Of a stretch of DNA of 17,741 nucleotides, positions 12,277-17,741 are shown one piece after another. The DNA is from Firmicutes bacterium UBA1191 (GTDB lineage: Bacteria > Bacillota > Clostridia > Peptostreptococcales > Anaerovoracaceae). The translations under genes were made by a program, and so were the position numbers. The notes under the pieces are model-generated. The model ran no database searches. It had not been told where the DNA came from and saw only the letters and a list, made by a program, of their open reading frames with translations. The DNA lies in the NCBI GenBank assembly GCA_002310095.1, contig DBYH01000015.1, positions 13,715 through 31,455 of the forward strand, read 5' to 3'. Every line of letters starts with the position of its first letter. Position 1 is the first letter of the stretch.

Positions 12277-13698
12277 CTAGTGAGTGAATCCGTACTTGCC
12301 GGTCTTGCTTGCGTTCGTCAGTACATGGGCATCCTTCAGGTCCATCAGGCACTGCCAGAAATCCTTCATAAAAGCCTCGGCGAGATTGTAGGTCAGGTCC
12401 GCTCTGCATACGACACGCTGAACGGTTACCTCGCCCGCTCCGTCCGGAAGCGGATATGACGGCACCTGCCACCCGTGCATGCGCAGTCTGTCGGACAAAT
12501 CGTAAAGATTCCAGACAATCTCTGTTCCGTCCTCGTACCTGGCGCCTTCCTTGAGCTTGTAGCATACTATTGGCATGCGGGAACCCGTATTGTACAGTTC
12601 GAACATTCCCGTCTTCTGAATCCATTCGCTGATAACTGTGGCGATTTCCTGAGTCTTCAGGTGAATCTGGCTGTAGCCCTGTCTTCCGAAACGCAGGAAG
12701 TTGTAGTATTGACCGACAATCTGGCTGGCGCTCCTCGAGAAGTTTATGGCCATGGTCGGCATCTCGCCGCCAAGATAACTGACCTTGAAGATCAGTTCCT
12801 CCGGCAGATACTTCTGGTCTCTCCATACGACCCATCCAACCCCCGGATACGTGAGTCCGTACTTGTGACCTGATGTTGAAATAGACACAACATTTTCCAG
12901 CCTGAAATCCCAAAGCAGATCCGGCTCAGTGAACGGAACGAACATTCCGCCGCTGGCGCCGTCGACATGGATTACCAGCTCAGGCAGATTCGGATGAGTG
13001 CGGTTGTACTCTCCCACCAGCCTGTCCAGCGTCTCTATGTCATCGTACTCACCCGTGTAGGTCGTGCCCATGATTGCGGCTATTCCTATGGTGTATTCGT
13101 CAACATAATCCATAACCGTATCCATGTCCAGAGTCATGCAGTTCTTTGTTACCGGCACGATGCGAAGCTCGATATCCCAGTAGACACAGAACTTCTCCCA
13201 GCACACCTGATAAGCGGAACTCATGATCAGATTCGGCTTTCTCTTGTTGATGTTCACTCCCATCCTCAGAGCCTGGTTCCTCCAGCGGAATTTCATTGCC
13301 ATGCCGGCCAGCATGCACGCCTCGCTGCTTCCTACGGTGGAAGTCCCGAGATAATCTGAATGTCTCGGAGCGTTCCACAGGTTTGCCAGAATGTTGACGC
13401 AGCGGTTCTCAAGCTCCGCGGTCTGCGGATATTCGGACTTATCTATCGCGTTCTTGCTCAGGGTTTCGCTCATGAGCTCGACAGCCTGCTTTTCCATGTA
13501 GGTCTGGCAGAATGTCGCCATGTTCAGACGCGAATTTCCCTCGTCAAGAAGCTGGTTCTCAATGAGCGCCCTCGCCGCTTCAGGGTCGATGGACTCCTCG
13601 TTCAGCCTGTACTTCGGTATTACCGAACCCTCTTTCTTATTTCCATAACCAAAGGCCATACTTCTCAGTTTTTCCTTGTTTTTCTCTCCGTAAAGCAC
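12277..13698 (-). CDS. gadB: Glutamate decarboxylase
   Basis: A PLP enzyme converting glutamate to GABA and CO2 and consuming a proton, classically part of acid resistance. The 473 residues match bacterial GadA/B. VGSSEACMLAGMAMK (122-136), the PLP-phosphate and ring-stacking region, HVDGASGGMF (244-253) with the PLP-binding Asp, and the Schiff-base Lys279 in STSGHKYGL are all present. The protein ends KYGFTH with a terminal His. In E. coli GadB a His just before the C-terminus closes the active site at neutral pH, and whether His473 does the same is open. The start is GTG (13696-13698), supported by GGAGGG five bases upstream. No gadC antiporter is adjacent; instead EFR1 and dinB follow. A promoter is proposed at 13753-13781. 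Confidence 0.95.
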   Translation of the reverse strand: MLYGEKNKEKLRSMAFGYGNKKEGSVIPKYRLNEESIDPEAARALIENQLLDEGNSRLNMATFCQTYMEKQAVELMSETLSKNAIDKSEYPQTAELENRCVNILANLWNAPRHSDYLGTSTVGSSEACMLAGMAMKFRWRNQALRMGVNINKRKPNLIMSSAYQVCWEKFCVYWDIELRIVPVTKNCMTLDMDTVMDYVDEYTIGIAAIMGTTYTGEYDDIETLDRLVGEYNRTHPNLPELVIHVDGASGGMFVPFTEPDLLWDFRLENVVSISTSGHKYGLTYPGVGWVVWRDQKYLPEELIFKVSYLGGEMPTMAINFSRSASQIVGQYYNFLRFGRQGYSQIHLKTQEIATVISEWIQKTGMFELYNTGSRMPIVCYKLKEGARYEDGTEIVWNLYDLSDRLRMHGWQVPSYPLPDGAGEVTVQRVVCRADLTYNLAEAFMKDFWQCLMDLKDAHVLTNASKTGKYGFTH

Positions 13699-13752
13699 TG
13701 TTTCCCTCCGTCCTTTGCATTATCTGACATCTTATTTACTCTTCTGCTGTTA

Positions 13753-13781
13753 ATTCTACGACAACTCGGAACCGTAGTCCA
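13753..13781 (-). promoter_or_regulatory. Putative promoter of the gad-EFR1-dinB run
   Basis: The minus strand reads TGGACT (13776-13781), a 17-bp spacer, then TAGAAT (13753-13758). The -35 matches four of six consensus bases. It leaves a leader of about 48 nt before the GTG start and lies back to back with the thrS promoter, whose -35 begins 22 bp away. Confidence 0.45.
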
Positions 13782-13803
13782 CAGCAAAAGCAGCCATTTT
13801 TCT

Positions 13804-13832
13804 TTGACTTTTACCCTTCGTAGTGGTAGTAT
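13804..13832 (+). promoter_or_regulatory. sigma-A promoter of the T-box/thrS transcript
   Basis: TTGACT (13804-13809), 17 bp, then TAGTAT (13827-13832). The predicted start near 13839 lies a few bases before the first helix of the T-box leader, which fits well. Confidence 0.8.
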
Positions 13833-13838
13833 GAGCGA

Positions 13839-14092
13839 GTAAAGCGTTGACGAGGAAAGTACGCTGGCCAAAAGGTCTGACAGAGAGAGATGGGTGCTGG
13901 AATCATCTCATTCCCGGGCGAGCCGAAGACCACCTCCGAGCGGCACCAATACTGCCCGCCGGCCGCGTTAAAAGCCAAAATGAGTGCCGGAGCACAAAGC
14001 GAGAGCGCAGCTCCGGAAGATGGGTGGAACCACGGATACAGAAAATGTATGCGTCCCTTCTGACTAAACAGCCGGAGGGGTTTTTGTTTTTT
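13839..14092 (+). promoter_or_regulatory. T-box leader for threonine (specifier ACC) controlling thrS
   Basis: This cis-acting RNA binds uncharged tRNA and then allows read-through. Stem I has the lower helix GAGG (13852-13855) pairing with CCTC (13933-13936). The 5' loop-E strand AGTA (13858-13861) lies opposite GAA (13925-13927), followed by G and the specifier ACC (13929-13931, Thr) plus A. A distal hairpin GAGATG/CATCTC and a stem III CCGGAGC (13987-13993) / GCTCCGG (14010-14016) follow. The conserved T-box TGGGTGGAACCACGG lies at 14021-14035, whose bulge TGGA should pair with a tRNA ending UCCA. A terminator and poly-T end the element. Class, specifier and downstream gene agree. The stems were paired by eye, not folded. 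Confidence 0.93.
14054..14092 (+). terminator. T-box terminator hairpin
   Basis: The sequence TCCCTTCTG pairs imperfectly with CAGCCGGAGGGG (14069-14080), followed by TTTTTGTTTTTT. The 5' arm also supplies bases for the competing antiterminator with the T-box sequence. The stem has a bulge and is weaker than many T-box terminators. Confidence 0.8.
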
Positions 14093-14165
14093 GCAAAGGC
14101 AACCCGGCCCGAGCGCGAAATCCTTCGCCGGCCACCATCAGAAAAAAGCACAGGAGGAAACAGAA

Positions 14166-16205
14166 TTGATTATCACACTCAAAGACGGAAGCACCAAGGA
14201 ATACGCTGAGGCCATGTCGGCCTACGACATCGCCAGAGACATCAGCGATGGTCTGGCGAGAGCAGCCTGCCTGGCAGAGATCGACGGCGAGATCTGCGAT
14301 CTCAGAACAGTCATCGATAAGGACAGCGAACTCAACATCCTGACCTTTGATTCGGACGAAGGCAAGAAGGCCTACAGGCACACATGCTCCCATGTTCTAG
14401 CTGAGGCGGTCAAGAACCTCTATCCGGAAGCGAAGCTGGCCATAGGACCTTCCATCGAAGGCGGCTTCTACTACGACTTCGACATCCCGCCTCTCAGCAG
14501 AGAGGATCTGGACGCCATCGAGGCCGAGATGAAAAAAGTCATAAAGAAAGGCGACAGACTCGAGCGCTTCACCATGTCTAGGGAAGACGCCATCGCCATG
14601 TATAAAGAGAAGGACGAGCCGTACAAGGTCGAGCTGATCGAAGACCTGCCTGAAGGCGAGGAAATCTCCTTCTACAAGCAGGGCGACTTCACGGAGCTCT
14701 GCGCGGGACCGCACCTGATGAGCACAAGACCTCTTAAAGCCTTTGCGCTGACTTCAAGTTCCGGCGCTTACTGGAGAGGCGACGAAAAGAACAAAATGCT
14801 CACGAGAATATACGGCACGGCCTACACCAAGAAGGACGAGCTGAAGGAATATCTGGAGTATCTGGCCGACATCAAGAACCGCGACCACAACAAGCTGGGC
14901 CGCGAGATGGAGCTGTTCACCACGGTGGACGTAGTCGGTCAGGGACTGCCGCTCTTCATGCCGAAGGGCACCAAGATCATACAGAAGATGCAGCGCTGGA
15001 TCGAAGATCTGGAGGACTACGAGTGGGGCTATGTCCGCACACGCACGCCGCTAATGGCCAAGTCCACCCTGTACAAAGTATCCGACCACTGGTACCACTA
15101 CAAGGACGGCATGTTCCTCCTGGGATACGATAACCTTGAGGACGTCCTGGCGGCCGAAGACAGATCTGACGAAATCCGCGGAGTTCAGGATCTGAACCTG
15201 ATCGAGCACGACGCCGACGCTGACGTTTACGCTCTGCGCCCGATGACCTGTCCGTTCCAGTACTACGTCTACAAGGCACGCCAGAAGAGCTACCGCGACC
15301 TGCCGTACAGAATGGGCGAGACTTCGACCCTCTTCAGAAACGAGCAGGCCGGCGAGATGCACGGACTGACGAGAGTCCGCCAGTTCACCATCTCCGAGGG
15401 ACATCTGGTCTGCACACCTGAACAGATAAAGGACGAGTTCGAAGGCTGCGTGGCTCTGGCCAAGTACTGCCTGACCACTCTGGGACTCGAGAATGACGTA
15501 ACATACCGCATGTCCAAGTGGGATCCGGCCGACGCGGGCCACTATCTCGGAACTGCCGAGGAGTGGGATACGGTACAGAATATGATGCGTGAGATCCTGG
15601 ACGACATCGGCCTCGACTACGTTGAGGCAGACGGCGAAGCCGCCTTCTACGGACCTAAGCTGGACATCCAGGCCAAGAACGTCTACGGCAAGGAAGACAC
15701 GATGATCACCATCCAGCTCGACATGTTCCTGGCTGAACGTTACGACATGTACTACATCGATACCGACGGCCAGAAGAAGCGTCCGTACATCATCCACCGT
15801 ACGTCAATCGGATGCTATGAGCGTACGCTTGCGTGGCTCATCGAGAAGTACGCCGGCAACCTGCCGACCTGGCTTTGCCCTGAGCAGGTCAGGATCCTGC
15901 CGATCTCCGAGAAGGTCGCCGATTACGCGGAAGAAGTCCGCAAGGAGCTCCGCAGAAACGGCGTCGACGTTGAGATCGACGGCTCCAGCGAGCGTATCGG
16001 ATACAAGGTCCGCCGCGCCCAGATGGAGAAGGTTCCGTACATGCTGGTCCTCGGCGCCAAGGAAGCTGAGACAGGCGCGGTATCAGTCCGCTCCCGTTTC
16101 GCCGGCGACGAAGGCGTATGCCCTCTCGGCGAGTTCATCGACAAAATCTGCGAAGAGATCCGTACAAAGGCAATCCGCAAGATCGAAAAGACCGACGAAG
16201 AGTAA
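14166..16205 (+). CDS. thrS: Threonyl-tRNA synthetase
   Basis: A class II synthetase charging tRNA-Thr; 679 residues from a TTG start chosen because AGGAGG (14152-14157) lies eight bases before it and the product then opens with a normal TGS domain (MIITLKDGSTKEY). The editing domain has HTCSH (72-76) and CAGPH (179-183). The catalytic core has zinc ligands Cys362 (RPMTCPF), His399 (MHGLTRVR) and His544 (IIHRTSIG), and motif 2 FRNEQAGEMHGLTRVRQF. The anticodon-binding domain begins near LCPEQVRILPI. It is about 35 residues longer than usual, mainly through an acidic insert at about 317-352 between HYKDGMF and YALRPMTC. The TLFRNE/TISEGH variant differs from E. coli ThrRS and belongs to another bacterial lineage. 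Expression is under the T-box leader upstream; a terminator follows. Confidence 0.96.
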   Translation: MIITLKDGSTKEYAEAMSAYDIARDISDGLARAACLAEIDGEICDLRTVIDKDSELNILTFDSDEGKKAYRHTCSHVLAEAVKNLYPEAKLAIGPSIEGGFYYDFDIPPLSREDLDAIEAEMKKVIKKGDRLERFTMSREDAIAMYKEKDEPYKVELIEDLPEGEEISFYKQGDFTELCAGPHLMSTRPLKAFALTSSSGAYWRGDEKNKMLTRIYGTAYTKKDELKEYLEYLADIKNRDHNKLGREMELFTTVDVVGQGLPLFMPKGTKIIQKMQRWIEDLEDYEWGYVRTRTPLMAKSTLYKVSDHWYHYKDGMFLLGYDNLEDVLAAEDRSDEIRGVQDLNLIEHDADADVYALRPMTCPFQYYVYKARQKSYRDLPYRMGETSTLFRNEQAGEMHGLTRVRQFTISEGHLVCTPEQIKDEFEGCVALAKYCLTTLGLENDVTYRMSKWDPADAGHYLGTAEEWDTVQNMMREILDDIGLDYVEADGEAAFYGPKLDIQAKNVYGKEDTMITIQLDMFLAERYDMYYIDTDGQKKRPYIIHRTSIGCYERTLAWLIEKYAGNLPTWLCPEQVRILPISEKVADYAEEVRKELRRNGVDVEIDGSSERIGYKVRRAQMEKVPYMLVLGAKEAETGAVSVRSRFAGDEGVCPLGEFIDKICEEIRTKAIRKIEKTDEE

Positions 16206-16232
16206 GGCAAAAGCAGTCTGACGGTTATACAG

Positions 16233-16260
16233 AAGGCTCTGTGAAAACAGGGCCTTTTTT
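16233..16260 (+). terminator. thrS terminator
   Basis: AAGGCTCTGT (16233-16242), a GAAA tetraloop, ACAGGGCCTT (16247-16256) and a T-run to 16260. The stem has ten pairs including one G-U, making it a strong intrinsic terminator. Confidence 0.92.
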
Positions 16261-16293
16261 AATGATTATTTATCAGCCGCCAGACTGTTTTTG

Positions 16294-16302
16294 TGTTACA
16301 AT
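16294..16302 (+). promoter_or_regulatory. Extended -10 promoter of the deacetylase gene
   Basis: TG, one base, then TACAAT (16297-16302) forms an extended -10. No clear -35 is found 16-18 bp upstream. It lies after the thrS terminator and about 20 nt before the deacetylase ribosome binding site. Confidence 0.6.
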
Positions 16303-16328
16303 GCTGACAGAAAGGGGTATGACACATC

Positions 16329-17552
16329 ATGACAAGAAGAAAGAAAAAATCTTTACGTTTCAAAATCATCACCATTTTGATCATTCTGCTGGTCCTGGCG
16401 GGCGGGGCCTTTGCTTTCTATTGGTACACGACGCCTCAGATCAGCCTCGAAGGCGATAAGACCATGGAAGTCACCATGAAAGACGGGTACCACGAACCGG
16501 GAGCGACGGCCACTTTTTCATTCCACGACATCAGCAGCTACGTCGAAATCGACTCTCAGGTGAACGACAAGAAGGTCGGCGTCTACAAGGTAATCTATAC
16601 CGTCAACTATCTGGACAAGACCGCGACGGCCGAGAGAACCGTCAGCGTCATCGATAAGGAGCCGCCGGAGATTACCTTCAACGAGGGCAAAGAAATGACC
16701 ATCCGGACCGGTGAAAAGTTCGAGGATCCGGGCGTGACCGCAATCGACGATTCCGACGGCGACATCAGCGACAAAGTGGCTGCAAAAGGTTTTGTTGAAA
16801 CCACCTGCGAGGGAAGTTACGAGATAACTTACGATATTTCCGATTCATACGGAAATGAAGCCACCGCCATCCGCACCGTCAAAGTCAAAGGCGAACCTTT
16901 GCATGAGACAAAAGGCGTCATCTACCTTACCTTCGACGACGGCCCAAGCACCAAGGTCACGAAAAAGATACTGAAGACTCTTGAAAAATATGACGTGCCT
17001 GCGACCTTCTTCGTCATCGACTACGGCGATGACGCCAAGAAGATCAAGCTGATGAAGCGCGCCATCAAGGACGGCTGCACCATCGGAATCCACGGCTACT
17101 CACATGACTACAGCAAGATCTACGCCTCCACTGATGACTTCATGGACAACATTACGAAGCTTCAGAAGAAACTGAAAGACGACCTGGGTTACGATGCGCA
17201 GATAATCAGATTCCCGGGCGGCAGCTCCAACACCGTCAGCAAGGATTACTGCAAAGGCATCATGACGGATCTGACCAAGGAGGTCCAGAGAGAAGGCTAC
17301 AAATACGTCGACTGGAACGTGGATTCAACCGATGCCTCCGGAAACAACGTTCCCGCAAAAGTGCTGATCGAATCCGTAAAGGAAAACTGCGATCTGGAAC
17401 AGTTCAACGTCATCCTGATGCACGACTCCGACGCGAAGGAAACAACTGCCGAGGCCCTTCCTAAGATCATCAAGTGGGCACAGAAAGAAGGGTACGAGTT
17501 CAGGGCCATTACGATGGATTCCCCTGCCGCGCACCACACAGTTAACAACTAA
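16329..17552 (+). CDS. Membrane-anchored polysaccharide (peptidoglycan) deacetylase with Ig-like repeats
   Basis: A 407-residue cell-surface enzyme. A basic N-terminus (RRKKK) and one TM helix (about 12-31) anchor it with the C-terminus outside. Two Ig-like domains of the DUF5011/bacterial Ig type follow (about 37-108 and 112-187; the second contains FEDPGVTAIDDSDGDISDKV and YEITYDISDSYGNEA). The NodB domain starts at about 195. Motif 1 is TFDDGP (201-206; base Asp203, metal Asp204) and motif 2 is HGYSH (metal His255, His259). Motif 3 is RFPGGSS (294-300), motif 4 DWNVD (328-332) and motif 5 LMHDS (His365). All catalytic residues are present. It probably removes N-acetyl groups from peptidoglycan, giving lysozyme resistance, but other surface glycans are possible. 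AAAGGGG lies 11 nt before ATG 16329; the ATG at 16319 is too close to it and out of frame. Confidence 0.94.
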   Translation: MTRRKKKSLRFKIITILIILLVLAGGAFAFYWYTTPQISLEGDKTMEVTMKDGYHEPGATATFSFHDISSYVEIDSQVNDKKVGVYKVIYTVNYLDKTATAERTVSVIDKEPPEITFNEGKEMTIRTGEKFEDPGVTAIDDSDGDISDKVAAKGFVETTCEGSYEITYDISDSYGNEATAIRTVKVKGEPLHETKGVIYLTFDDGPSTKVTKKILKTLEKYDVPATFFVIDYGDDAKKIKLMKRAIKDGCTIGIHGYSHDYSKIYASTDDFMDNITKLQKKLKDDLGYDAQIIRFPGGSSNTVSKDYCKGIMTDLTKEVQREGYKYVDWNVDSTDASGNNVPAKVLIESVKENCDLEQFNVILMHDSDAKETTAEALPKIIKWAQKEGYEFRAITMDSPAAHHTVNN

Positions 17553-17586
17553 AATGTGACAAAGGGGACGGTTCGTTTGACACATT
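17553..17586. repeat. REP-like inverted repeat immediately after the deacetylase stop
   Basis: AATGTGACAAA (17553-17563) and TTTGACACATT (17576-17586) are inverted repeats with one mismatch around GGGGACGGTTCG. Palindromes of the form TGTGACAAA-GGGGACGGTTC-TTTG-CACA recur in intergenic regions of many clostridia and related bacteria and resemble the REP elements mobilised by Y1 (IS200-like, RAYT) transposases. That resemblance is recalled, not searched. Only one copy lies in this window and no transposase gene is present. Confidence 0.6.
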
Positions 17587-17600
17587 CCAAGGCATACGAA

Positions 17601-17628
17601 AACAGAGCGCTTACGCGCTCTGTTTTTT
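17601..17628. terminator. Bidirectional terminator between the deacetylase and tRNA-Glu
   Basis: AACAGAGCGC (17601-17610), a TTAC loop and GCGCTCTGTT (17615-17624) form a perfect 10-bp stem. T residues follow on the + strand (17625-17628), and the minus strand continues TTCGT after its own TT. It can end both converging transcripts. Confidence 0.9.
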
Positions 17629-17629
17629 C

Positions 17630-17704
17630 TGGTGATCCTACCGGGAATCGAACCCGGGTTACCGCCGTGAAAGGGCGGTGTCTTAACCGCTTGACCATAG
17701 GACC
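17630..17704 (-). tRNA. tRNA-Glu (anticodon UUC), CCA encoded
   Basis: The minus strand begins GGTCCTATGG. The acceptor GGTCCTA pairs with TAGGATC with one G-U pair. The anticodon arm is CCGCC / CTTTCAC / GGCGG, anticodon TTC. The T-arm is CCGGG-TTCGAAT-CCCGG, followed by discriminator A and CCA. Its wobble U34 is a natural target of MnmA, whose gene lies in this window. The 37 bases upstream to the window edge show no clear promoter, so it may belong to a larger tRNA transcript outside. Confidence 0.96.
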
Positions 17705-17741
17705 GTATAGAGAAAAAGCGGCAACGTCTTGCTTTCCCGGG

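Noticed and set aside
13665..13871. 68-codon minus frame upstream of the decarboxylase
   Set aside because: It overlaps the GTG start region of gad, spans two promoters and has low-complexity content.
14091..14165. Upstream in-frame start for thrS at the end of the T-box terminator
   Set aside because: The extra 25 residues have no family counterpart, and the AGGAGG site points to the TTG at 14166.
15051..15797. 248-codon open frame on the minus strand
   Set aside because: Antisense to thrS, covering its catalytic motifs; no start signal.
1..17741. CRISPR array, prophage, insertion sequence or toxin-antitoxin pair
   Set aside because: No spaced direct repeats, integrase, transposase, terminal repeats with target duplication, or paired small toxin and antitoxin frames were found; the XRE gene has no toxin-like partner.

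Overview
The window looks like chromosomal DNA of an anaerobic member of the Clostridia (Bacillota). Supporting signs are a CIRCE-type heat-shock operator at clpB, a threonine T-box leader in front of thrS, an EFR1-type flavodoxin-ferredoxin fusion, a TelA/XpaC-family cassette, strong AGGAGG ribosome binding sites, GTG and TTG starts, and moderately high GC. A gut, rumen or oral anaerobe, perhaps near the Mogibacterium/Anaerovoracaceae group, is a guess. No phage, insertion sequence or CRISPR array is visible, and most genes are housekeeping or metabolic.

Layout. 1-935 (-): the N-terminal 311 codons of ClpB, cut by the window edge, with a sigma-A promoter and a CIRCE element. 936-1282: a spacer holding a terminator-like palindrome, a 35-codon remnant that resembles an amidohydrolase C-terminus, and a promoter that almost touches mnmA. 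1283-2317 (+): mnmA, ending in a terminator shared with the convergent operon. 2376-6657 (-): five genes, transcribed in the order XpaC-like protein, TelA, second XpaC-like protein, VTT/TVP38 membrane protein, small lipoprotein. 6822-7352 (+): a divergent XRE-type regulator with a Cys-rich linker and a 10-bp inverted repeat in its leader. 7374-9789 (-): nitrilase, GIY-YIG protein and MalY/PatB-type C-S lyase, with overlapping stop and start codons. 10060-10142 (-): tRNA-Leu(UAG) with its own promoter and terminator. 10193-13698 (-): glutamate decarboxylase, EFR1 flavodoxin-ferredoxin and a Y-family DNA polymerase, tightly coupled. 13804-16205 (+): T-box leader (specifier ACC) and thrS, with a TTG start. 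16329-17552 (+): membrane-anchored NodB-type polysaccharide deacetylase with two Ig-like domains. 17553-17704: a REP-like inverted repeat, a two-way terminator and tRNA-Glu(UUC) on the minus strand.

The best candidate for an under-described system is the TelA cassette at 2376-7352. Two paralogous membrane proteins, each with two TM segments, a predicted winged helix and an XpaC-type helical C-terminus ending in the same LDSDFD tail, flank TelA. The same transcript appears to carry a VTT-domain protein and a lipoprotein, and a small Cys-containing XRE regulator faces it across a compact two-promoter region. TelA-XpaC pairing is known from Bacillus. The duplicated HTH-membrane form and its attached envelope genes are the part worth following up.
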